A stretch of DNA of 32,058 nucleotides, taken from assembly GCA_021799015.1 (NCBI GenBank), contig JAJZBH010000005.1, positions 1 through 32,058 of the forward strand, written 5' to 3'. This document shows, in pieces, positions 9,146 to 18,272 of this stretch (position 1 is its first letter; each line of letters opens with the position of its first letter). The DNA comes from Pseudomonadota bacterium. GTDB taxonomy: Bacteria; Pseudomonadota; Alphaproteobacteria; Acetobacterales; Acetobacteraceae. Both the position numbers and the translations under genes were made by a program. Below the pieces are notes generated by a model. The model saw only the letters and a program-made list of their open reading frames with translations. It did no database searches and was not told where the DNA came from.

Positions 9146-10276
9146 TTATAAATAGTGCTCCTCGGGCGGATTAAAACCGTTAAATCCTTGGCTGGCGTAA
9201 CTGGTTACATAGGCGCCAGTGTCATGAATCAGTATGCGATCACCCGACGCAAGGCGTTCTGGCAGTGGGGTCGCAGCTTCACGGTACAGGACATCGACGC
9301 CATCGCAGGTAGGGCCAGCGATCACCATGTTGTTATCTGGGCCGCCAATGCCGGGTGCAGAAATTCGATAGCGGATAGCCTCGCCCTCTGTCTCCGCTAG
9401 TCCGCCGAAGCGGCCGATATCGAGATAAATCCATCGCCGGTCGCCGTCTGTACTGCGATTGCAGGCGAGAACCACCTCCGAGACAATGACCCCTGCGTCG
9501 CCCACCAAGGCACGCCCCGGCTCAATCATGAGTTCTGGCCAATCGTTGCCGAAATGCTGGCGTAGCGCATCGGTAACCGCTGCGCCGAAGTCGCCCATCG
9601 ACGGTATGTCTTCCCTGTAACGGATGGGAAATCCACCGCCCATATTAAGCATCGTCAGGTCGATACCGCGACACCGAAGATCCGTAAATACCATCGCTGC
9701 GATGCCAATAGCTTCCTGATATGCGCCGACGCCGGTCTGCTGGCTACCGACATGGAAGGAAAGTCCGTACGGCACCAAGCCGCGACCAGCGGCCTCTACC
9801 ATAAGCGTACGCGCGTCTATAGGATCTGTACCGAATTTTCGGGACAGCGGCCATTCGGCTCCACTTTGGCTGACTGCCAGGCGACAGTATACACGGGCTC
9901 CTGGGGCCAGTTGAGCCAGCTTGTCCAATTCTTCACGGGAATCAAAGGCAAACAGATTCACACCGGCGTGCCATGCTTCCAAAATTGCCGAGCACTTTTT
10001 GACCGTGTTTCCGAAGTTGATTTCCGCCGGATTTGCGCCTGCCGCGAGGCATAGCCGGATTTCCTCGATGCTTGCCGCGTCGAATTTGGAGCCGAGTTGC
10101 GTGAGCGTATCGAGGATGGGCGCCGCTGGATTGGCCTTTACGGCGTAATAGATCGCCGTTCTCGGAAACGCTGCCCGAAGCGCGTTGAAATTGTCGCGTA
10201 CGCGATCGAGGTCGCATATTAGTGCTGGCGTGCTGAATGCACCGGAATCAAGAAAACGAGCAACTTTCGGGCTCAT
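9146..10276 (-). CDS. PLP-dependent ornithine/lysine decarboxylase, alanine-racemase fold type
   Basis: AIYYAVKANPAAPIL (PLP lysine), FDAASIEEI, GLSFHVGSQQTG, LNMGGGFPIRYREDIPSM, MIEPGRALVGDAGV, GPTCDGVDVLY. Pattern of the fold-III ornithine decarboxylases common in alphaproteobacteria. Confidence 0.9.
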   Translation of the reverse strand: MSPKVARFLDSGAFSTPALICDLDRVRDNFNALRAAFPRTAIYYAVKANPAAPILDTLTQLGSKFDAASIEEIRLCLAAGANPAEINFGNTVKKCSAILEAWHAGVNLFAFDSREELDKLAQLAPGARVYCRLAVSQSGAEWPLSRKFGTDPIDARTLMVEAAGRGLVPYGLSFHVGSQQTGVGAYQEAIGIAAMVFTDLRCRGIDLTMLNMGGGFPIRYREDIPSMGDFGAAVTDALRQHFGNDWPELMIEPGRALVGDAGVIVSEVVLACNRSTDGDRRWIYLDIGRFGGLAETEGEAIRYRISAPGIGGPDNNMVIAGPTCDGVDVLYREAATPLPERLASGDRILIHDTGAYVTSYASQGFNGFNPPEEHYL

Positions 10277-10461
10277 CGCCCTCTCCCTTCCAAACCCGAA
10301 GTCTCGCTACAGCGAGACGGTTGCGAAACGGTCGAACGAACCAGCGACCAACGAAAATAGGTGCGACGCACCCTGTGTTGCCAGAACGCTTGACGTCGTT
10401 GCGTAACCGCCCGTGACGATGGGTGGCAGAGGCACGTACGTTGCTGCGTGCATGCGCACAT
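10273..10461 (-). CDS. Candidate upstream ORF (leader peptide) of the ornithine decarboxylase gene
   Basis: On the minus strand, ACACGAGG-ATGCCCTT-ATG gives a Shine-Dalgarno-like GAGG at suitable spacing. The encoded 62-aa peptide is MCACTQQRTCLCHPSSRAVTQRRQAFWQHRVRRTYFRWSLVRSTVSQPSRCSETSGLEGRGR. Its TGA stop (10275-10273) overlaps the decarboxylase ATG (10276-10274). Confidence 0.4.
   Translation of the reverse strand: MCACTQQRTCLCHPSSRAVTQRRQAFWQHRVRRTYFRWSLVRSTVSQPSRCSETSGLEGRGR
10301..10318 (-). promoter_or_regulatory. Perfect hairpin GTCTCGC-TGTA-GCGAGAC just upstream of the ornithine decarboxylase start
   Basis: Read directly: the plus strand is GTCTCGCT-AC-AGCGAGAC, an 8+8 perfect inverted repeat, 25 nt upstream of the decarboxylase start codon. 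Confidence 0.6.
10360..10372 (-). promoter_or_regulatory. Hairpin GGTGC-GTC-GCACC followed by TATTTTCGTT on the minus strand
   Basis: Read directly in the decarboxylase leader. Could be part of a leader RNA structure or a weak attenuator/terminator. Confidence 0.4.
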
Positions 10462-10634
10462 AAGGGCATCCTCGTGTCGGTGCAAGTGACAAATTTAATA
10501 CCGCAAAGATTTGACGATTGCCGCGGCGTCGGGCGATCGGCAAATGCCAGCATAGGCACCACGCCGTCATGTTTGGACGTCACGGACCGCCTGTACCCAT
10601 GATACGAAACAGATGTGCTGCCAGCAAAATTCGT

Positions 10635-13328
10635 TCAGGCGCTGTTGGCCATTTGACGTAGGACGTAATGCAGGATCCCGCCGTTGCGGTAATAGGCAAC
10701 CTCTTCCTTGGTGTCGATCCGGCACAGCACGGGAATGGAGGCGGTCGATCCGTCGCTTCGGCGGACTAGCACCTCGACGTCCATTCGCGGCTCAAGCTTT
10801 TCTATTCCCCGGATGTCGAGTATCTCGTCGCCTTTAAGCCCGAGACTTGTCCGGCTCATGCCGTTCTTGAATACTAGGGGCAGGACACCCATGCCAACCA
10901 GGTTTGACCGGTGAATGCGTTCGAAGCTCTCGGCAAGCACCGCTTTGACGCCAAGCAGAATTGTACCCTTTGCTGCCCAGTCGCGCGACGAACCGGTGCC
11001 GTATTCGCGACCAGCGACAACAACCAGCGGAACGCCCTCGTGCTTGTAACGCATCGCGGCATCGAAAATCGTCATTTGATCGCCTGACGGATAGTGCCGC
11101 GTGTACCCGCCCTCCACATTGTCGAGCATCTCATTGCGGATCCGGATATTGGCAAAAGTTCCCCGCATCATGATTTCGTGGTTGCCTCGCCGGGACCCAT
11201 ACGAATTAAAATCCTTCGGCAGGATTTGTCGTTCCTGAAGATATTTCCCGGCAGGCGTCGCCTTGCTGAACGAGCCTGCCGGAGAGATATGGTCGGTTGT
11301 GATTGAGTCGCCGAACATTGCAAGAATACGCGCGCTGAGAACATTCGTGACAGGTGCGGGATCCCTGGTCATTTCGTCGAAGTAAGGCGGATGCTGAACA
11401 TACGTCGATGCATCGTTCCGGGCGTAGGTTTTTAAGCTCCCCTTCACGTTGATCGCCTGCCATTGTTTCGGGCCCTTAAACACATCATTGTAACGATCTC
11501 GAAACATGTCGGGCGTCAGCGTTGCTTCGACAATTTCCGTGATTTCCTGTGTAGTGGGCCAAATATCCTTGAGATAGACTGGCTGACCGTCCCTAGCGGT
11601 TCCGATAGCTTCTACTGTAATATCTTTGCAGATCGTGCCAAGCAACGCGTAGGCTACGACCAGCGGCGGAGACGCAAGGTAATTCGCGCGTACATTGGGG
11701 TGTACACGTCCTTCAAAATTACGATTCCCTGATAATATGGAAACAGAAATAAGCCTGTTTGTTTCGATCGCCTCGACAAGGACAGTATCGAGAGGGCCTG
11801 AATTGCCAATGCAGGTGGTACAACCGTATCCAACGGTCTGGAACCCCAATGCGTCGAGATCTTCCTGTAATCCTGATTTTGCGAGATATTCGGTCACCAC
11901 TTGGGAGCCGGGTGCCAGAGAAGTCTTGGTCCACGGTTTTGGTAAGAGACCCAGCGCCCGTGCCTTGCGTGCAACAAGGCCGGCGGCGACCATGACCGAT
12001 GGGTTGGAAGTGTTCGTGCATGATGTTATGGCGGCGATTACAATGTCGCCGTGCCCGATCCTGTAGCCTTTTTTTTCAACAATTGGGCGTAACTCGGCGT
12101 TCAGTCTGGAAATGCCCGGTTGCTTCTCCAACTCGGCTTCAAATGCTTTGTGTGCCCTGCCTAAAGAGACGCGATCTTGTGGCCTCTTTGGGCCAGCCAC
12201 CGAAGGTTCCACGTTCGATAGATCCAATTCCACGCTATCGGAAAAAATTGGGTCGACATCGTGACCCCATAACCCTTGCGTTTTCGAATAGGCCTCTATC
12301 AGGGCTATTCGATGGTCGTCTCGTCCAGTAAGTCGTAGGTAACGGAGCGTTACCTCGTCAACCGGGAAAAAACCGCAGGTTGCGCCATATTCTGGCGCCA
12401 TGTTCGCGATTGTCGCTCGGTCTGCAAGGCGCAACTGATCGAGGCCTGAGCCGTAGAATTCGACGAACTTTCCAACTACGCTTTTCGTACGCAAAATTTG
12501 TGTTATGGTGAGCACCAGGTCGGTGGCCGTGACTCCCTCTCGTAGTCTGCCCGTGAGCTTGACCCCAATCACGTCGGGGATCAGCATTGTGAGGGATTGC
12601 CCGAGCATTGCGGCTTCCGCCTCAATGCCACCAACACCCCAGCCAAGTACGCCCATCCCGTTGATCATGGTCGTATGGCTGTCCGTACCCAAGACGGTGT
12701 CCGGATACGCATAAAGTTCGCCAGCTTCCCTACTGACCCATACTGCCTGCGCGAGATATTCAAGATTCACCTGATGGCAGATGCCGGTTCCGGGCGGTAC
12801 GACACGGAAATTGGCGAAAGCCTCCTGCCCCCAGCGCAAGAATTCGTAGCGTTCCCGATTTCGCTCGAACTCGATGGCCATGTTTTGTTCAAGGGCGGAT
12901 TGGGTTCCGAATACGTCGACAACAACCGAGTGGTCGATCACAAGATCGACCGGTACCTGCGGGCTGACCTGGTAGGCATTGCCGCCAAGTTTAACGATGC
13001 CTTCGCGCATCGCCGCGAGATCAACAAGGGCAGGGACGCCGGTAAAGTCCTGCATCAGAATGCGTGCAGGGTGGAAAGGAACATCGCTCTCAGAATGAGC
13101 TGTGACTGCCCACGCCACTAGCGCCTTGGCATGCTCTGGCGTCGTGCTGTGCGCGTCTTCAAACCGGAGAACGTTTTCAAGGAGAACTTTGAGGGTACGC
13201 GGCAGGCGGGAAATGTCCCCCAGCTTTTCGGCAGCAGCGTCCAAGGCAAAATAGTGGTACTTTATTCCATCGACGTTCAGGGTTCGCTTGGTTTGCAGAG
13301 TATCGGGGCCGATCATACTCATGGTCAT
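10635..13328 (-). CDS. acnA: Aconitate hydratase AcnA
   Basis: 897 aa; VLLENVLRFED, LMQDFTGVPALVDLAAMR, AITSCTNTSNPSVMVAAGL, VGYGCTTCIGNSGPL, REYGTGSSRDWAAKG. Confidence 0.98.
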   Translation of the reverse strand: MTMSMIGPDTLQTKRTLNVDGIKYHYFALDAAAEKLGDISRLPRTLKVLLENVLRFEDAHSTTPEHAKALVAWAVTAHSESDVPFHPARILMQDFTGVPALVDLAAMREGIVKLGGNAYQVSPQVPVDLVIDHSVVVDVFGTQSALEQNMAIEFERNRERYEFLRWGQEAFANFRVVPPGTGICHQVNLEYLAQAVWVSREAGELYAYPDTVLGTDSHTTMINGMGVLGWGVGGIEAEAAMLGQSLTMLIPDVIGVKLTGRLREGVTATDLVLTITQILRTKSVVGKFVEFYGSGLDQLRLADRATIANMAPEYGATCGFFPVDEVTLRYLRLTGRDDHRIALIEAYSKTQGLWGHDVDPIFSDSVELDLSNVEPSVAGPKRPQDRVSLGRAHKAFEAELEKQPGISRLNAELRPIVEKKGYRIGHGDIVIAAITSCTNTSNPSVMVAAGLVARKARALGLLPKPWTKTSLAPGSQVVTEYLAKSGLQEDLDALGFQTVGYGCTTCIGNSGPLDTVLVEAIETNRLISVSILSGNRNFEGRVHPNVRANYLASPPLVVAYALLGTICKDITVEAIGTARDGQPVYLKDIWPTTQEITEIVEATLTPDMFRDRYNDVFKGPKQWQAINVKGSLKTYARNDASTYVQHPPYFDEMTRDPAPVTNVLSARILAMFGDSITTDHISPAGSFSKATPAGKYLQERQILPKDFNSYGSRRGNHEIMMRGTFANIRIRNEMLDNVEGGYTRHYPSGDQMTIFDAAMRYKHEGVPLVVVAGREYGTGSSRDWAAKGTILLGVKAVLAESFERIHRSNLVGMGVLPLVFKNGMSRTSLGLKGDEILDIRGIEKLEPRMDVEVLVRRSDGSTASIPVLCRIDTKEEVAYYRNGGILHYVLRQMANSA

Positions 13329-13449
13329 TTATCTCCGCGTGCCGTGATGCCCGCCACCACAGAAATTCGGGTTGACGAGGTGCTTTAATCACGCGAGGGC
13401 TTCGGCGTCCATGCCTCAAGCTTAACCCGATACGCCGTGGAGCGCCACA

Positions 13450-14097
13450 ATGCCAGAACCTGCCGTGCCAAGGCCACAGAACGATCCCCTGCTGCGTGCT
13501 CGCGCACTCGCCGCGATTCGAGGCGAGCGTCTGGTTTTTCACGACGTATCCTTTTCCTTGCCCCCTGGTGGTGCGCTCCTTTTGGTAGGGCCAAATGGTG
13601 CCGGCAAGTCTTCATTATTGCGACTGCTTGCCGGGCTAACCCCGCCGATCGCAGGAGAATTGCTTTGGAAGGGAGAAAACGCGCTCGATGATCCACCGCT
13701 TCACGCGACGCGGGTCTGTTTTGTAGGACATCAGGACGCGATCAAACCTGGATTGACCGTTACTGATAATTTGTACTTGACCGGGCGATGGACGAACGCA
13801 GAGGTGTTGGCCGCCCTTGTAAGCGTCAACCTCGAGCCCTTTGCAGCCTTGCCGGCGCGCTTGCTATCGTCGGGTCAACGTCGTCGTCTTGCACTTGCAC
13901 GTCTTGCCTTAAGTGCCGCGCCACTTTGGCTGCTCGATGAACCTACAACCGGGCTGGATGCTGCCTCAGTCCGTCGGCTCGAGGCCAGGTGTGCCGCCTA
14001 TCGTGCCGAGGGTGGGATGATTGTGGCGGCGACCCACCTGCCGCTTGATTTGCCGGCGGCGCAGTATCTTCGGCTGGGCGGGACGAATACACAATGA
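13450..14097 (+). CDS. ccmA: Heme ABC exporter ATP-binding protein CcmA
   Basis: Walker A LVGPNGAGKSSLLRLLAGL, LSSGQRRRLALARL signature, Walker B LWLLDEPTTGLD, and following CcmB. Confidence 0.92.
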   Translation: MPEPAVPRPQNDPLLRARALAAIRGERLVFHDVSFSLPPGGALLLVGPNGAGKSSLLRLLAGLTPPIAGELLWKGENALDDPPLHATRVCFVGHQDAIKPGLTVTDNLYLTGRWTNAEVLAALVSVNLEPFAALPARLLSSGQRRRLALARLALSAAPLWLLDEPTTGLDAASVRRLEARCAAYRAEGGMIVAATHLPLDLPAAQYLRLGGTNTQ

Positions 14098-14747
14098 AAA
14101 TATTCATCGGGTTGATTCGCCGTGAACTTGTTTTAGCGCTTCGTCATGCCGGGGATTCTGTGGCGGCGCTTATGTTCTTCGTGATCGCGGCGAGTTTGTT
14201 TCCCTTTGCACTTGGACCTTCTGCGCAAGCTCTGACGCGAATTGCGCCTGGAGTGGTTTGGGTTGTCGCACTGTTGGCTGCATTACTGCCCCTGAACCGG
14301 CTGTTCGGTGCCGACTACGAGGACGGGTCACTTGATTTGCTGATGCTGTCGGGAATACCGGCTTCAGCTGTGGCGTTTGCCAAGATTATTGGCCATTGGC
14401 TGACTACCGGCGTACCACTGCTCATCGCAGCTGGCCCCGTTGCCATCATGCTTCGCCTTAACGGTGATGCGGTGCCACAACTGCTCGCGACGCTACTACC
14501 AGGCACATTGCTGTTTTCGTTGGTAGGGGGGATGAGCGGTGCGATCACGCTTGGTGCTCGAGGCGGAACAATCCTTCTACCGTTGATTGCCTTACCTCTG
14601 ATGATCCCGGCAGTAATTTTTGGTGCTGCCGGGGCAGTCAGTTCACACCCCGTTAGCGAATTTTCAATGTTATTTGCACTGCTTGCCGTCTTTTTTCCCT
14701 TAGCACCAACGGCGGCCGGTGCCGCATTAAGGGCTGCACTTGCCTAG
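14094..14747 (+). CDS. ccmB: Heme exporter protein CcmB
   Basis: Multi-pass membrane protein: IRRELVLALRHAGDSVAALMFFVIAASLFPFALGP, NRLFGADYEDGSLDLLMLSG, PLMIPAVIFGAGA-like segment. ATGA overlap with ccmA. Confidence 0.93.
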   Translation: MKIFIGLIRRELVLALRHAGDSVAALMFFVIAASLFPFALGPSAQALTRIAPGVVWVVALLAALLPLNRLFGADYEDGSLDLLMLSGIPASAVAFAKIIGHWLTTGVPLLIAAGPVAIMLRLNGDAVPQLLATLLPGTLLFSLVGGMSGAITLGARGGTILLPLIALPLMIPAVIFGAAGAVSSHPVSEFSMLFALLAVFFPLAPTAAGAALRAALA

Positions 14748-14813
14748 CGTCTTGCGCGTATCAACAAAACGGTACAGTTAATAAGTTCTGATGTGGTGAC
14801 AATAGTGGTGGGT

Positions 14814-14832
14814 ATTTCATTTTAAATGAAAT
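14814..14832. repeat. Perfect 19-bp AT-rich palindrome ATTTCATTT-T-AAATGAAAT
   Basis: Read directly: 9-bp arms around a single central T, with GG/CC flanks matching beyond one mismatch. Lies between the convergent ccmB and 15047-16075 genes. Confidence 0.85.
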
Positions 14833-15046
14833 TCCGTGATCCATTAATTGAATCTGCTATGCGATGTCAGTAGAACGTCACGGCCTGAGGCGCACCAAAA
14901 CGGCTATTATCTTATCAAGAAAATCATTATGAACCATGTCATACATAATGAAATCAGGTGAAAATGGGAACACAAGGCTGCAAGCGCGCCGTGTGAATTA
15001 TAGTTGTGGCGTTTCTCCGGTGTTAACCCGCATTGCGACACATACG

Positions 15047-16075
15047 TCAAACGCCTGTGTGGATCATCTTTTGACTAAACCAATTGGCGACAGTGTGCTG
15101 CGTACGACTCCAGAAAGCAGAGTGAAGCGGGGAGGCGCCACGCAAATTCAACTGCGGCATTCCTGAGCGCGGTGCTATCCCAGACACCACCGGCCAGTAA
15201 TAGCTATCGCCGGAGTCCAGACTCATACGGACTGTTTGCGAGAAACGGGAATTGACGTAGGCAATGAAGCTCCGCGCATTATGTCGAAGTTTGGTGGGCA
15301 ATCCCCTTGCCATCGATATGACACTTGGTAGCAGGTAAAACGGAGCCGGAAAAGTCACAACAAGGTTACGATTGACTTGATCGGCATTGTACACAGCCGA
15401 CGAAAATGGAACGATTGCTGCTTTGATCGCACCGCTACGCAAAGCCGCTAGCGTTGTTCGCATGTTGGCGTAGATGTGCAGACCGTCTTTCCTTAGGATT
15501 TTAAGAAACGGCTTGCTTTTCGGCCAGCCACCAGTCGACTGCAGCACGCTGACAAAAGCAGGGTATGTTGTGTCCGACACCGACGGGTCAGTAATACCGA
15601 TCACGCCGCGATAGGCTGGCAATTCCAGATCACGCCACGTTGGAGGGGGAAGGAAACCTTCTTCCTTGATGCTGACTAGGGCGGCGCCAAGAATGAATCC
15701 GGTTGGGACGTACACGCCATTGTGCGGCAGCATCAACCGACCAACCGCTGTTAGATTGGGAGGCGATGGAAGACCATGGGCAAGCAAGTGGGCACGGTCC
15801 AGTGTATCAGCGGTGGTATTGCTGCTCAACCACACCAGTGTCCAGTCAGGATGGTGACCGGCCTCCTTAAGGCGTGTAATCAGCGCACGCGGCGGAAGAT
15901 CAAGGACGCGTATTGGTATGCCGGTTTTTGCGGTGTATATTTTTGCCACGGCTTGGCCGTAGTCGAGATCGGTGACGAGTACTAGGCTGGGTGTACGGTG
16001 AGATCGTAAATGGAGGAGCGCTGCTGTGCCGATAACAGCAGCGATAAAGCCGGATAAAATCAAGGTGCGCATCAA
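15047..16075 (-). CDS. Periplasmic solute-binding protein, iron/thiamine-type ABC transporter substrate-binding-like
   Basis: N-terminal hydrophobic segment, then LVLVTDLDYGQAVAKIYTAKTGIPIRVLDLPPRALITRLKEAGHHPDWTLVWLSS and WRDLELPAYRGVIGITDPSVSDTTYPAFVSVLQSTGGW, typical of Fe3+-type binding proteins. No adjacent permease or ATPase. Confidence 0.7.
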   Translation of the reverse strand: MMRTLILSGFIAAVIGTAALLHLRSHRTPSLVLVTDLDYGQAVAKIYTAKTGIPIRVLDLPPRALITRLKEAGHHPDWTLVWLSSNTTADTLDRAHLLAHGLPSPPNLTAVGRLMLPHNGVYVPTGFILGAALVSIKEEGFLPPPTWRDLELPAYRGVIGITDPSVSDTTYPAFVSVLQSTGGWPKSKPFLKILRKDGLHIYANMRTTLAALRSGAIKAAIVPFSSAVYNADQVNRNLVVTFPAPFYLLPSVISMARGLPTKLRHNARSFIAYVNSRFSQTVRMSLDSGDSYYWPVVSGIAPRSGMPQLNLRGASPLHSAFWSRTQHTVANWFSQKMIHTGV

Positions 16076-16992
16076 AATCTCCGATTGGCCCCGGGAGGAT
16101 GAGTTGTGACCCGGAGCGTGGAGAATAGCACTTCTGGTGGCGGAGAAAAAAGTGAAAGAAATATCAGGAGTCGTCCCAGGAGATTGCGATCGGCGCGTCG
16201 GTAGCCACTCACGCGATGACGCGAGGCCACCTGCCTAGGGATGGCGGGGACGGAACCAAAAAGCTGCCGACATTTTCAAAGTGGCTGGCGTCCATCAGAA
16301 ACAGCAATGGGAAGCAAAGCGATTGGTAATGAGAAGGGATTTATTCCAACATGACAGGTAAAATCTAGCGATTAATGCCAAGAGATCTGATTCGACGCAA
16401 TGCGGAAAGGTTGTTCCCCTGACAGTGGGGATCAGGATACAATCAATCCCGCGCCAACAGATGATATCGTCAGGTGAATCACGGTATGGTCTTCAAGGTG
16501 GGAAAAATGTCATGCGTGAATGTCGGTAACTGCGAGCCAGTCGGTTCAGAGGAGTGTCATCGCTGAGTGCCTCGGTACCTAAAAACGATTAGACCGTAAC
16601 TTCTCCTCTAGCTTCTTTGGTTAGACATCCTGCTCGCTCCGTGAAATCGAGGGGCGATGGAAGATTCGCGCGGTACATGAAACACGGGGGGGAGTGTCGT
16701 CCCTAATCTATAGGGCACAACAGAGGATAGCACATCGGACGTACGCGCTTTCTGGAGCGGTTGCGCCAAGTACCCAATAATGTGGCTGATCTCGGTAAGC
16801 TGGCTACTAAAGCCAGAACCTGTGCGCCCGGGGGAGATGGCCGCACTGGTACGAGCTCATGCTGTGGCATGGAGGGACCGCCCATGTGGGCTATCCGGAC
16901 GTTATACTTGCATCTACCCAGTTGAGTGATTGCCGGTATCTCCATGGTTTTCTACCTTGACGGAGCGGTACCAGCTGGTCATTCTGGTTCCC

Positions 16993-17949
16993 ATGCGAAA
17001 TTTCTCAGAACTCTCTGAGCGCGAGATTCTTGCCCTGGCGATTGGAGCCGAGGAGGAAGATGGCCGGATCTATTCCGACATCGCCGAAAGCCTGCATGCA
17101 GATTATCCTGCTTCAGCCAAGGTTTTTGCAGATATGGCGGTTGAAGAAAGCGAACATCGGCGGCGGTTGATTGATCTTTTCCAGGAAAAATTTGGGAACC
17201 ATATCCCGCTAATCCGTCGGCAAGATATACGCGGTTTTCTGACCCGCAAGGCGGTTTGGCAAATGCCAAAGCCGAGTATTCGCGACGTTCGCAAGCTTGC
17301 GGAAAGCATGGAAGCAGAAACAGAGAATTTCTATCGCCTCGCCGCCAGCCGTGCGTCGGATACCGCTGTACGTAAGCTGTTGGGTGATTTGGCGGACGCA
17401 GAAGCTTCACATGAACGCGTTGCCGACCAGCTTACAGAAGAAAATCTACCTCAAGATGTCCGCTCCGCTGAAGACGCCGCGGCACGCCGAAATTTCGTGC
17501 TCCGCTATATCCAGCCTGGTTTGGCTGGGCTCATGGATGGCTCAGTCTCGACGCTGGCCCCTGTTTTTGCTGCCGCTTTTGCGACGGACAAAGCGTGGGA
17601 GGCCTTTATAGTTGGGATTGCGGCGTCTTTGGGTGCAGGTATCTCGATGGCTTTCGCAGAGGCATTGTCCGACGATGGTAGTCTAACGGGGCGCGGCTCC
17701 CCCTTTATGCGAGGCGTCATAACTGGAGCGATGACGACTCTGGGCGGAATCGGGCATACTTTGCCGTTTCTGATACCGAACTTTACGACAGCCGTGATGC
17801 TCGCAGTCATCGTGGTGGTGATAGAGTTGGCGGCTATCTCGTGGGTTCGAGCCCGCTATATGGATACCCCCCCAGCCCGCGCCGCGATGCAGGTCGCACT
17901 TGGAGGTGCGATTGTGTTCGGTGTAGGTATCCTGATAGGCAGCAGCTGA
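16993..17949 (+). CDS. mbfA: MbfA-type membrane-bound ferritin (rubrerythrin-like domain fused to VIT1 membrane domain)
   Basis: N-terminal ferritin-like region (ALAIGAEEEDGRIYSDIAE, MAVEESEHRRRLIDLF, MEAETENFYRLAA, DAEASHERVADQL) followed by VIT1-like IQPGLAGLMDGSVSTLAPVFAAAFAT...ISMAFAEALSDDG. Start set at MRNFSELSEREIL. Confidence 0.88.
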   Translation: MRNFSELSEREILALAIGAEEEDGRIYSDIAESLHADYPASAKVFADMAVEESEHRRRLIDLFQEKFGNHIPLIRRQDIRGFLTRKAVWQMPKPSIRDVRKLAESMEAETENFYRLAASRASDTAVRKLLGDLADAEASHERVADQLTEENLPQDVRSAEDAAARRNFVLRYIQPGLAGLMDGSVSTLAPVFAAAFATDKAWEAFIVGIAASLGAGISMAFAEALSDDGSLTGRGSPFMRGVITGAMTTLGGIGHTLPFLIPNFTTAVMLAVIVVVIELAAISWVRARYMDTPPARAAMQVALGGAIVFGVGILIGSS

Positions 17950-18272
17950 AAACCCATCGGCGACTATTCTCGTTGTTAAATGTCGCGCGGTCATGCGAAA
18001 TAAATTTCCCGAGTTGTGGCGCGTAGGGTCCACCTCATCTTGCAGCGCTGCGTACAGGTGACGAGCTCGTTATCTTGGCCTCTGGCCCGTCGCCTTCGTC
18101 CAATAGACTTCATCACATGAAGTACTGTGAGGGACCTGGGAGCAGAGGTCGATAACCCCGTTCGAGTTTTGCCTGACACCACCGTCGATTGGTCGGATTT
18201 AACGGGCCGACAATTCCCCTCTCGTGAGGAGATACATGCTAATCGACGAGTTTCATCGTGAAGATGAGCAAG

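Noticed and set aside
16861-16992. Irr/ICE-type iron-control box upstream of mbfA
   Set aside because: I looked for a TTTAGAA-N3-TTCTAAA-like site and found no good match, so iron regulation is not claimed from the promoter.
17950-18270. Small ORFs and possible tRNA-like GTTCGA sequence between mbfA and ygfZ
   Set aside because: No cloverleaf could be assembled around the GTTCGA and the ORFs lack motifs.
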